From NCBI RefSeq assembly GCF_005843885.1, contig NZ_CP040443.1, positions 1,860,001 to 1,924,000 of the forward strand: DNA of 64,000 nt, read 5' to 3'. The stretch is from Escherichia sp. E4742 (lineage in GTDB: Bacteria; Pseudomonadota; Gammaproteobacteria; Enterobacterales; Enterobacteriaceae). The notes beneath the pieces were generated by a model, which had not been told where the DNA came from, did no database searches, and was given only the letters and a program-made list of their open reading frames with translations. Made by a program: the position numbers and the translations under genes. This document shows, piece after piece, positions 8,691 to 16,554 of the stretch (positions are counted from its first letter, which is position 1; each line of letters opens with the position of its first letter).

Positions 8691-9158
8691 ATGAAACGGA
8701 TACTCGAAGGCATTCTTGCGGTCATCATCGCAATACTGTCTTGTATTATTTTTATTAATATAATTCTTCGATATGGATTCCACACAAGCATATTATCGAT
8801 TGATGAATTATCCCGGCTTTTATTTGTCTGGTTAACCTTTATTGGCGCTATCGTTGCTTATATGGACAACAGCCATGTGCAGGTTACTTTTTTAGTCGAA
8901 AAACTCTCTCCCGCTAATCGACAACGTGTTTCGCTGCTAACCCATACGCTCATTTTATTGCTGTGTCTGGGGCTGGCCTGGGGTGCAATAGAAAAAACGT
9001 CACAGGACTGGAGTAACTTATCGCCCATTCTCGGCGTACCTGTTGGCTTAATGTACGCCGCCGCTATCCCCACCAGCCTGATTATCGCATTGCTGGAATT
9101 GCGTCATTTATACCGGCAGTTCACAAATACCCCCAGCCAAAACCAACAAGGAGCCTGA
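8691..9158 (+). CDS. yiaM: YiaM, TRAP transporter small (DctQ-type) membrane subunit
   Basis: A 155-residue protein with four hydrophobic segments and the DctQ signature ILSIDELSRLLFVWLTFIGA. It is the small integral-membrane subunit of the YiaMNO tripartite ATP-independent periplasmic transporter, described for L-xylulose/2,3-diketo-L-gulonate in K-12. AAGGA lies 7 bases before the ATG. A 114-base untranslated gap separates it from the preceding extra gene, the only sizeable gap in the operon; no convincing promoter was identified in it. Confidence 0.93.
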   Translation: MKRILEGILAVIIAILSCIIFINIILRYGFHTSILSIDELSRLLFVWLTFIGAIVAYMDNSHVQVTFLVEKLSPANRQRVSLLTHTLILLLCLGLAWGAIEKTSQDWSNLSPILGVPVGLMYAAAIPTSLIIALLELRHLYRQFTNTPSQNQQGA

Positions 9159-9160
9159 CG

Positions 9161-10438
9161 ATGACAATCCTTATATTTATTGTCAGTTTGTTGGGGGCTA
9201 TCGCGATTGGTGTTCCGATCGCCTGGGCATTATTGCTGTGCGGCATTTCATTGATGTTCTGGATGGATATCTTTGATGTGCAAATTCTGGCACAAACGCT
9301 GGTAAATGGCGCTGACAGCTTCTCCCTGTTAGCCATCCCCTTCTTTGTGCTGGCGGGGGAGATCATGAACGCGGGCGGCCTATCGCAACGTATTGTCGAC
9401 TTGCCAATGAAGCTGGTAGGCCACAGGCCAGGCGGTCTGGGCTACGTTGGTGTACTGGCGGCAATGATCATGGCAAGCCTGTCCGGTTCTGCGGTTGCCG
9501 ATACCGCAGCCGTCGCGGCGCTGCTGGTGCCGATGATGCGTCAGGCCAATTATCCGGTAAATCGCGCTGCCGGACTTATCGGTTCTGGCGGTATTATTGC
9601 GGCCATTATTCCGCCATCTATTCCACTCATTATCTTCGGCGTCTCCAGCGGACTCTCCATCAGTAAACTGTTTATGGCGGGCATCGCGCCGGGCATCATG
9701 ATGGGCATCACGCTGATGATTACCTGGTGGTGGCAGGCGAAACGACTGAATTTGCCTTGTCAGCCGAAAGCCTCACTGCGGGAGGTCTGGCAATCCTTAG
9801 TTTCCGGTATTTGGGCGCTCTTTTTACCGATAATTATTATTGGCGGTTTCCGTTCGGGGTTATTCACCCCCACCGAAGCTGGCGCGGTTGCCGCCTTCTA
9901 CGCCCTGTTTGTATCCATTGTTGTCTATCGCGAAATGTCGTTCGCCACGCTTTACCATGTACTGGTTAACGCGGCGAAAACCACTTCCGTGGTGATGTTC
10001 CTGGTGGCCTCTGCTGCGGTGTCTGCATGGCTTATTACTATCGCCGAATTACCCATGATGGTATCGGAGCTATTACAACCGTTGGTTGATTCACCTCGCT
10101 TATTATTCATCGTCATTATGCTCGCCATTATGGTGATCAGTACGGTCATGGACTTAACACCTACCGTATTAATTCTTACACCGGTATTAATGCCATTAGT
10201 AAAAGAAGTGGGAATAGATCCGGTCTATTTCGGCATCATGTTTATTATCAACTGTTCCATATCACTGATTACACCTCCGGTGGGTAACGTTCTTAACGTG
10301 ATATGCGGCGTGGCGAAACTTAAATTTGACGATGCGGTAAAAGGCGTTGCGCCTTACGTCATGGTTTTATTCATGTTGTTAGCATTATTTATTTTTATAC
10401 CGGAGCTCATTACCGCTCCTATTAAATGGATGAGTTAA
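9161..10438 (+). CDS. yiaN: YiaN, TRAP transporter large (DctM-type) membrane subunit
   Basis: A 425-residue polytopic protein with about 12 hydrophobic segments and DctM family signatures, including SGSAVADTAAVAALLVPMM and the repeated ...GIIAAIIPPSIPLIIFG / ...ISLITPPVGNVLNV blocks that line the transport path. It is the ion-coupled translocation subunit working with YiaM and the binding protein YiaO. It starts 2 bases after yiaM with AAGGAG overlapping the yiaM end, implying translational coupling. Confidence 0.95.
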   Translation: MTILIFIVSLLGAIAIGVPIAWALLLCGISLMFWMDIFDVQILAQTLVNGADSFSLLAIPFFVLAGEIMNAGGLSQRIVDLPMKLVGHRPGGLGYVGVLAAMIMASLSGSAVADTAAVAALLVPMMRQANYPVNRAAGLIGSGGIIAAIIPPSIPLIIFGVSSGLSISKLFMAGIAPGIMMGITLMITWWWQAKRLNLPCQPKASLREVWQSLVSGIWALFLPIIIIGGFRSGLFTPTEAGAVAAFYALFVSIVVYREMSFATLYHVLVNAAKTTSVVMFLVASAAVSAWLITIAELPMMVSELLQPLVDSPRLLFIVIMLAIMVISTVMDLTPTVLILTPVLMPLVKEVGIDPVYFGIMFIINCSISLITPPVGNVLNVICGVAKLKFDDAVKGVAPYVMVLFMLLALFIFIPELITAPIKWMS

Positions 10439-10450
10439 AAGGAAATCATA

Positions 10451-11437
10451 ATGAAATTACGTTCTGTAACCTACGCATTATTAATTGCCGGAGTGGCGGC
10501 GTTCAGTACATCTTCTCTGGCGGCACAATCATTACGTTTCGGTTATGAAACCTCGCAAACCGATTCACAACATATTGCGGCAAAAAAATTCAACGAATTA
10601 CTGCAGGAAAAAACCAAAGGCGAACTGAAATTAAAACTGTTCCCGGACAGCACCCTCGGTAACGCACAGGCGATGATCAGCGGCGTGCGCGGCGGCACTA
10701 TTGATATGGAGATGTCTGGCTCCAATAACTTTACGGGACTCTCGCCCGTCATCAACCTACTTGATGTCCCTTTCCTGTTCCGCGATACCGCTCACGCGCA
10801 TAAAACGCTCGACGGTAAAGTCGGTGATGACCTGAAAATTTCCCTTGAAGGTAAAGGGCTGAAAGTACTGGCCTACTGGGAAAACGGCTGGCGCGATGTC
10901 ACCAACTCGCGTGCACCAGTTAAAACTCCCGCCGACCTGCAAGGACTGAAGATCCGTACCAACAATAGCCCGATGAATATCGCGGCATTCAAAATCTTTG
11001 GCGTTAACCCAATCCCGATGCCGTTTGCCGAAGTGTATACCGGGCTGGAAACCCGCACTATCGACGCTCAGGAACACCCGATCAACGTCGTCTGGTCAGC
11101 AAAATTTTATGAAGTACAGAAGTACCTTTCTCTGACCCATCACGCCTATTCGCCACTTCTGGTGGTGATCAACAAAGCGAAGTTTGATGGCTTAACCCCG
11201 GAGTTCCAGCAGGCGCTGATCTCATCTGCGCAGGAAGCAGGTAGCTATCAGCGAAAACTGGTCGCTGAAGATCAGCAAAAAATCATCGACGGTATGAAAG
11301 AAGCAGGCGTGGAAGTGATTACCGATCTCGACCGCAAAGCCTTTAGCGATGCATTGGGTAATCAGGTTCGCGACATGTTTGTTAAAGATGTTCCGCAGGG
11401 CGCCGATCTGCTGAAAGCCGTGGATGAGGTGCAATAA
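10451..11437 (+). CDS. yiaO: YiaO, TRAP transporter periplasmic substrate-binding protein
   Basis: A 328-residue DctP-family binding protein. Residues 1-24 are a signal peptide (hydrophobic core, SSLA-AQ junction). The conserved solute-carboxylate Arg region is present as LKIRTNNSPMNIAAFKIFG, and NPIPMPFAEVYTGLETRTIDAQEHP is the usual DctP signature. It delivers the substrate to YiaMN from the periplasm. AAAAGGAAATC precedes the ATG. Confidence 0.95.
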   Translation: MKLRSVTYALLIAGVAAFSTSSLAAQSLRFGYETSQTDSQHIAAKKFNELLQEKTKGELKLKLFPDSTLGNAQAMISGVRGGTIDMEMSGSNNFTGLSPVINLLDVPFLFRDTAHAHKTLDGKVGDDLKISLEGKGLKVLAYWENGWRDVTNSRAPVKTPADLQGLKIRTNNSPMNIAAFKIFGVNPIPMPFAEVYTGLETRTIDAQEHPINVVWSAKFYEVQKYLSLTHHAYSPLLVVINKAKFDGLTPEFQQALISSAQEAGSYQRKLVAEDQQKIIDGMKEAGVEVITDLDRKAFSDALGNQVRDMFVKDVPQGADLLKAVDEVQ

Positions 11438-11440
11438 ACC

Positions 11441-12937
11441 ATGACGCAATACTGGCTGGGGTTAGATTGTGGCGGTAGCTGGCTGAAAGCCGGGCTGTAC
11501 GACCGCGAAGGCCGGGAGGCAGGCGTGCAGCGCCTGCCGCTGTGCGCATTAAGCCCGCAGCCAGGCTGGGCAGAGCGCGATATGGCAGAACTGTGGCAAT
11601 GCTGCATGGCTGTCATTCGCGCCCTGCTTACTCATTCTGGTGTTAGCGGGGAGCAAATTGCCGGAATTGGCATCTCCGCACAAGGGAAGGGCTTATTTTT
11701 ACTCGATAAAGATGACAAACCGCTCGGTAACGCCATTTTGTCCTCCGACCGTCGGGCGATGGAAATCGTTCGTTGCTGGCAGGAAGATGGCATCCCGGAA
11801 AAACTCTACCCGCTGACCCGACAAACCTTGTGGACCGGGCATCCGGTGTCGCTGTTGCGCTGGCTGAAAGTGCACGAACCGCAACGCTATGCGCAAATTG
11901 GCTGCGTGATGATGACGCACGACTATCTGCGCTGGTGTTTAACCGGCGTCAAAGGCTGCGAAGAGAGCAATATTTCCGAGTCTAATCTCTACAACATGAG
12001 CTGCGGTCAATACGACCCGAGTCTCACCGACTGGCTGGGGATCAGTGAAATCAATCACGCCCTGCCACCTGTGGTTGGCTCTGCCAAAATCTGCGGGGAA
12101 ATTACCGCTCAGACAGCCGCACAAACCGGTCTGAAAGCGGGTACGCCCGTTGTCGGCGGCCTGTTTGATGTGGTTTCCACCGCACTCTGCGCTGGGATCG
12201 AAGACGAATCTACCCTCAATGCGGTGATGGGAACCTGGGCAGTGACCAGCGGCATAACCAGCGGTTTACGTGACGGTGAAGCGCATCCGTATGTCTATGG
12301 CCGTTACGTTAATGATGGTCAATTTATCGTTCACGAAGCCAGTCCTACCTCTTCCGGCAATCTCGAATGGTTTACCGCGCAGTGGGGAGAAATCTCGTTT
12401 ACAGAGATCAACCAGGCCGTTGCCAGCTTGCCGAAAGCCAGTGGCGATCTCTTTTTCCTGCCGTTCCTGTACGGCAGCAACGCCGGACTCGAGATGACCA
12501 GCGGTTTCTACGGGATGCAGGCCATTCACACCCGCGCGCACCTGTTGCAGGCCATTTATGAAGGCGTGGTGTTCAGCCACATGACCCACCTCAACCGGAT
12601 GCGCGAACGTTTTACTGATGTGCACACCCTGCGCGTCACTGGTGGCCCGGCGCATTCCGATATCTGGATGCAAATGCTGGCGGACGTTAGCGGCTTACGA
12701 ATCGAATTGCCGCAGGTGGAAGAAACGGGATGCTTTGGCGCGGCGCTCGCTGCCCGTGTCGGCACGGGCGTATATCACAACTTCAGCGAAGCCCAGCGCA
12801 ACTTGCAACATCCGGTACGCACCCTGCTGCCGGATATGACCGCTCATCAGCATTACCAGCAAAAATATCAACGCTATCAGCAACTCATTGCCGCACTTCA
12901 GGGTTATCACACCCGTATTAAGGAACACACATTATGA
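11441..12937 (+). CDS. lyxK: L-xylulose / 3-keto-L-gulonate kinase LyxK (YiaP)
   Basis: A 498-residue FGGY-family carbohydrate kinase. The N-terminal phosphate motif is WLGLDCGGSWLKAGLYD, the hinge region has GTPVVGGLFDVVSTALCAG, and the C-terminal adenosine motif is LRVTGGPAHSDIWMQMLADV. In K-12 it phosphorylates L-xylulose and, by pathway logic, 3-keto-L-gulonate made by YiaK, giving the substrate of SgbH. It begins 3 bases after yiaO and overlaps sgbH by 4 bases (ATGA). Confidence 0.93.
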   Translation: MTQYWLGLDCGGSWLKAGLYDREGREAGVQRLPLCALSPQPGWAERDMAELWQCCMAVIRALLTHSGVSGEQIAGIGISAQGKGLFLLDKDDKPLGNAILSSDRRAMEIVRCWQEDGIPEKLYPLTRQTLWTGHPVSLLRWLKVHEPQRYAQIGCVMMTHDYLRWCLTGVKGCEESNISESNLYNMSCGQYDPSLTDWLGISEINHALPPVVGSAKICGEITAQTAAQTGLKAGTPVVGGLFDVVSTALCAGIEDESTLNAVMGTWAVTSGITSGLRDGEAHPYVYGRYVNDGQFIVHEASPTSSGNLEWFTAQWGEISFTEINQAVASLPKASGDLFFLPFLYGSNAGLEMTSGFYGMQAIHTRAHLLQAIYEGVVFSHMTHLNRMRERFTDVHTLRVTGGPAHSDIWMQMLADVSGLRIELPQVEETGCFGAALAARVGTGVYHNFSEAQRNLQHPVRTLLPDMTAHQHYQQKYQRYQQLIAALQGYHTRIKEHTL

Positions 12938-13596
12938 GCAGACCACTTCTGCAACTGGCCCTCGACCATTCGTCACTGCAGGCTGCGCAGCGCGACGTTG
13001 CGCTGTTAAAAGACAGCGTCGATATCGTTGAAGCGGGCACTATTCTCTGTTTAAACGAAGGGCTTGGCGCGGTGAAAGCCTTGCGTGAACAGTGCCCGGA
13101 CAAAATCATCGTCGCTGACTGGAAGGTCGCCGACGCTGGTGAAACACTCGCTCAACAAGCATTTACCGCAGGTGCTAACTGGATGACCATCATCTGCGCC
13201 GCGCCGCTCGCCACGGTGGAAAAAGGCCACGCGATGGCGCAACGCTGCGGCGGTGAAATCCAGATAGAGCTGTTCGGCAACTGGACGCTGGACGACGCCC
13301 GCGACTGGCATCGTATTGGCGTGCGGCAGGCGATTTATCATCGTGGTCGCGACGCACAGGCCAGCGGGCAACAGTGGGGCGAGGCCGATCTGGCACGCAT
13401 GAAAGCGCTTTCCGATATCGGCCTTGAGCTTTCGATTACCGGCGGGATTACCCCTGCTGACCTGCCGCTGTTTAAAGATATCCGCGTGAAAGCGTTTATA
13501 GCCGGGCGGGCGCTGGCAGGCGCAGCAAATCCAGCGCAGGTAGCTGGCGATTTCCATGCACAAATCGACGCAATCTGGGGAGGTGCTCGTGCGTAA
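12934..13596 (+). CDS. sgbH: 3-keto-L-gulonate-6-phosphate decarboxylase SgbH
   Basis: A 220-residue member of the orotidine-phosphate-decarboxylase suprafamily (UlaD/SgbH/HPS group). It converts 3-keto-L-gulonate 6-phosphate to L-xylulose 5-phosphate and CO2. The active-site DxKxxD motif is present as DWKVADAGE, the phosphate-binding end is FIAGRALAGA, and the N-terminal barrel strand is LLQLALDHSSL. It overlaps lyxK by 4 bases and sgbU by 8. Confidence 0.95.
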   Translation: MSRPLLQLALDHSSLQAAQRDVALLKDSVDIVEAGTILCLNEGLGAVKALREQCPDKIIVADWKVADAGETLAQQAFTAGANWMTIICAAPLATVEKGHAMAQRCGGEIQIELFGNWTLDDARDWHRIGVRQAIYHRGRDAQASGQQWGEADLARMKALSDIGLELSITGGITPADLPLFKDIRVKAFIAGRALAGAANPAQVAGDFHAQIDAIWGGARA

Positions 13597-14449
13597 TCAT
13601 CCGTTAGGGATTTATGAAAAGGCGCTGGCGAAAGATCTCTCCTGGCCGGAGCGGCTGGTGCTGGCAAAAAGCTGCGGTTTTGATTTTGTCGAAATGTCGG
13701 TGGATGAAACCGACGAACGGCTCTCACGTCTTGACTGGAGCACCGCACAAAGGGCTTCGCTGGTTACCGCGATGATCGAAACGGGCGTTGCCATTCCGTC
13801 AATGTGCCTGTCTGCCCATCGTCGTTTTCCCTTTGGCAGCCGGGACGAGGCGGTGCGCGAACGGGCGCGGGAAATCATGAGTAAAGCGATTCGCCTGGCG
13901 CGCGATCTCGGTATTCGCACCATTCAACTGGCTGGTTACGACGTCTATTACGAAGACCATGACGAAGGCACGCAGCAACGCTTTGCTGAAGGGCTGGCGT
14001 GGGCGGTTGAACAGGCCGCCGCTGCGCAGGTAATGCTGGCGGTAGAGATTATGGACACCGCGTTTATGAACTCCATCAGCAAATGGAAAAAATGGGACGA
14101 GATGCTCGCCTCGCCATGGTTCACCGTCTACCCGGACGTCGGCAACCTCAGCGCCTGGGGCAATGATGTTCCCGCTGAACTAAAACTGGGCATTGACCGT
14201 ATTGCGGCTATTCACCTGAAAGACACTCAACCCGTAACCGACCAGAGTCCTGGCCAGTTTCGTGACGTACCGTTTGGCGAAGGTTGCGTTGATTTCGTTG
14301 GCATCTTTAAAACGCTGCATGAACTGAATTATCGCGGATCATTTCTGATTGAGATGTGGACAGAAAAAGCCAATGAGCCGGTACTGGAAATTATTCAGGC
14401 GCGGCGCTGGATTGAAGCACGTATGCAGGAGGCCGGTTTTATATGTTAG
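13589..14449 (+). CDS. sgbU: L-xylulose-5-phosphate (L-ribulose-5-phosphate) 3-epimerase SgbU
   Basis: A 286-residue TIM-barrel epimerase of the UlaE/SgbU group, interconverting L-xylulose 5-phosphate and L-ribulose 5-phosphate. A GTG at 13589 with GGGGAGG 5-11 bases upstream gives the K-12 N-terminus (MRNHPLGIYEK) and length; the open frame reaches further upstream into sgbH but without a better ribosome-binding site. Metal and catalytic residues are expected in VEIMDTAF, YPDVGNLSAW, IHLKDTQ and IEMW. Confidence 0.94.
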   Translation: MRNHPLGIYEKALAKDLSWPERLVLAKSCGFDFVEMSVDETDERLSRLDWSTAQRASLVTAMIETGVAIPSMCLSAHRRFPFGSRDEAVRERAREIMSKAIRLARDLGIRTIQLAGYDVYYEDHDEGTQQRFAEGLAWAVEQAAAAQVMLAVEIMDTAFMNSISKWKKWDEMLASPWFTVYPDVGNLSAWGNDVPAELKLGIDRIAAIHLKDTQPVTDQSPGQFRDVPFGEGCVDFVGIFKTLHELNYRGSFLIEMWTEKANEPVLEIIQARRWIEARMQEAGFIC

Positions 14450-15138
14450 AGCAACTGAAAGCCGAGGTTCTGACGGCGAATCTGGCGCTTCCCGCTCACC
14501 ATCTGGTGACATTCACCTGGGGCAATGTCAGCGCGGTAGACGAAACGCGGCAATGGATGGTGATCAAGCCTTCCGGCGTCGAGTATGAAGTGATGACCGC
14601 CGACGATATGGTGGTGGTTGAGATAGCCAGCGGCAAGGTGGTGGAAGGCAGCAAAAAGCCCTCGTCCGACACGCCAACGCATCTGGCGCTTTATCGCCGC
14701 TATGCAGAAATTGGCGGCATTGTGCATACCCACTCGCGCCATGCCACTATCTGGTCGCAGGCCGGGATTGATCTCCCTGCCTGGGGTACGACTCACGCTG
14801 ACTATTTTTACGGTGCGATCCCCTGCACGCGCCAGATGACCGCAGAGGAGATCAACGGCGAGTATGAATACCAGACTGGCGAAGTGATCATTAAAACCTT
14901 CGAAGAGCGCGGCAGGAGTCCGGCACAAATCCCGGCGGTACTGGTGCATTCTCACGGCCCGTTCACCTGGGGTAAAAACGCCGCCGATGCGGTGCATAAT
15001 GCCGTGGTGCTGGAAGAGTGCGCGTATATGGGGCTATTCTCGCGTCAGCTCGCGCCGCAGCTTCCTGCCATGCAAAACGAACTGCTGGATAAGCACTATC
15101 TGCGTAAGCACGGGGCGAATGCCTATTACGGACAGTAA
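14443..15138 (+). CDS. sgbE: L-ribulose-5-phosphate 4-epimerase SgbE
   Basis: A 231-residue class II aldolase/epimerase-family enzyme (AraD/UlaF/SgbE). It converts L-ribulose 5-phosphate to D-xylulose 5-phosphate, the exit to the pentose phosphate pathway. The Zn ligands lie in VHTHSRHATIW and LVHSHGPFTWG, and the phosphate site is TFTWGNVSAVD. It overlaps sgbU by 7 bases and is the last gene of the operon. Directly after it the gene order stops matching K-12 (see the junction entry). Confidence 0.95.
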   Translation: MLEQLKAEVLTANLALPAHHLVTFTWGNVSAVDETRQWMVIKPSGVEYEVMTADDMVVVEIASGKVVEGSKKPSSDTPTHLALYRRYAEIGGIVHTHSRHATIWSQAGIDLPAWGTTHADYFYGAIPCTRQMTAEEINGEYEYQTGEVIIKTFEERGRSPAQIPAVLVHSHGPFTWGKNAADAVHNAVVLEECAYMGLFSRQLAPQLPAMQNELLDKHYLRKHGANAYYGQ

Positions 15139-15302
15139 TCTCTCACGCCGGGGCTTCATCGCCCCGGTACTATGAATTGATATGCTTCCGTATCCGCACA
15201 ACACTGCCACTTCGGTTAGCAGCTCGTCTGTTGCGATGGCTCGGTCAGGCTGATGTCCATAGCCGTATCCGACATTACATTGATCAGCAAAATCAAAAAC
15301 GT
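15139..15302. other. Rearrangement junction between the yia segment and the inverted yiiG-to-rrnA segment
   Basis: The 164 bases between sgbE and yiiG contain the sgbE hairpin and otherwise no gene or repeat that I can see. In K-12 sgbE is followed by yiaT, and yiiG is followed by frv/rha genes about 0.33 Mb away on the other side of oriC. Here yiiG, fdhD, fdo and polA through to the rRNA genes are all in reversed orientation relative to bax-malS-sgbE, so an inversion breakpoint lies in or near this interval. No insertion sequence, rRNA or tRNA is present at it. Confidence 0.75.
15148..15167 (+). terminator. Hairpin after sgbE
   Basis: CCGGGGC (15148-15154) pairs with GCCCCGG (15161-15167) around the loop TTCATC, 9 bases past the sgbE stop. 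No T tract follows, so termination would be weak or Rho-assisted. Confidence 0.45.
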
Positions 15303-16343
15303 TTAACGCAGGCGATTATAATCATCGACCATTTCGTTGTACTCGCGTAAAGCTCGCGGAAATGAGTCGTCGACCATCCAGCTTGTATTTGCATCCTGAA
15401 GTTGCTCTTTATCCCAGTCAGAGTACGGAACTTTATCTCTGACGCGGCGAACATATTTTTTAGCCTCAAGTTGATACTGGTCTGCCGAATTAATGAACGA
15501 GAAATTCATGCCGCCTTTATCCGCTTCTTTGGCCTGCGCCACCAGCGTTTCCAGTTCAGAGGTTTTCTTCATTGCCGCTTCTGCGTCAAACTTCTCTTGC
15601 GATATCAGGTTATTAATTTGTTTCGCTGAAATCATGACTGCCAGAGAGTAGTAGTGGAATGTTTTCCCTTCACTTTCTTCAATATTTTTCAGTTCCACAA
15701 GCTGACGCTTATCATTAATCTCCTGAATAGCCGCATGATAAGATTCTGCTACAGGTTCAAAGGCTTCAAGATTTTTTAAGAATGCCTGATGCAATGTTTT
15801 CCCTTTCGCAAACGCATCGTCTTTATAATTTTCCTGGGTGTAATATCTATCCATTTCGTTAATGGTATTACCCAATGCCACGGCAGCATCGATATAACTC
15901 ACCGCCACGCCATCAATAGGTTGCAGCGCAGGTGTTAACGCCACAGCACTTTTTACGCCTTTTTCACACTCAGAGAGACTGGATTCACTAATGCTGTAGA
16001 TGCCATAAACAGTACGCTCTTCACCGGTAGGCCCCTGTTTAAAATCTTTCAGCCAGTCGGCATAACGCGCCAGACTGCTCTGTACAGGGATCTGTAACTT
16101 GTTGTAGCACTTAATATAGACATCCATTTTTTCGTCGAAAACCGCTTGTTCATCTACCACCGGTTGCGCAGGCGTTTCAGGCTTAGCTTCTGCTTTTGCA
16201 ACGGGGGCTTCAGGAGCTGGTGCGGCAGGTTGACTATTGGCGGGCGGGGGAGTTTCTGTTTCGGCTTTTTTATCATCACATCCGGTGATACCGAGGGCCA
16301 TTATGCCGATAATAATAGCTGAAGATAATAAATTCCTTTTCAT
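15303..16343 (-). CDS. yiiG: YiiG, DUF3829 lipoprotein
   Basis: A 346-residue protein close in length to K-12 YiiG. A type II signal peptide ends in the lipobox ITGC with the lipidated Cys at residue 22. Asp at positions +2 and +3 (CDDKK) is the classical Lol-avoidance signal, predicting retention in the inner membrane facing the periplasm. Residues 25-70 are a Pro/Ala/Glu/Lys-rich linker. The rest is the helical DUF3829 domain of unknown function. In K-12 its neighbour is fdhD; here two extra genes intervene. Confidence 0.9.
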   Translation of the reverse strand: MKRNLLSSAIIIGIMALGITGCDDKKAETETPPPANSQPAAPAPEAPVAKAEAKPETPAQPVVDEQAVFDEKMDVYIKCYNKLQIPVQSSLARYADWLKDFKQGPTGEERTVYGIYSISESSLSECEKGVKSAVALTPALQPIDGVAVSYIDAAVALGNTINEMDRYYTQENYKDDAFAKGKTLHQAFLKNLEAFEPVAESYHAAIQEINDKRQLVELKNIEESEGKTFHYYSLAVMISAKQINNLISQEKFDAEAAMKKTSELETLVAQAKEADKGGMNFSFINSADQYQLEAKKYVRRVRDKVPYSDWDKEQLQDANTSWMVDDSFPRALREYNEMVDDYNRLR

Positions 16344-16454
16344 TTAATTGCCTTATAAATAGATAAATAAGAGAGTGAATATAATAAAGGAAAAAAGAAA
16401 GCGTCACTACACGTGTTTTGTTTATAAATAAATAGATACAATTCACTGAATGAA

Positions 16455-16491
16455 TAAGTCCTGTAATTTCATATATAAATTACAGGACTTA
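16455..16491 (-). terminator. Hairpin terminator after the TPR gene
   Basis: A perfect 15-bp inverted repeat (TAAGTCCTGTAATTT 16455-16469 with AAATTACAGGACTTA 16477-16491, loop CATATAT) lies between the end of the TPR gene and yiiG. It probably ends the Hsp90-TPR transcript; the flanks are AT-rich. Confidence 0.55.
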
Positions 16492-16554
16492 ATTCAATTA
16501 ACAGTTTAACCGCTGCGGGAGAGAAGTTTCTGCCCCCCGTTATTTAAATCTGCA

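Noticed and set aside
15139..16554. Genomic island or IS-mediated event at the junction
   Set aside because: No transposase, integrase, tRNA end or terminal inverted repeats with target duplication are visible. The sequence on both sides is ordinary E. coli backbone.
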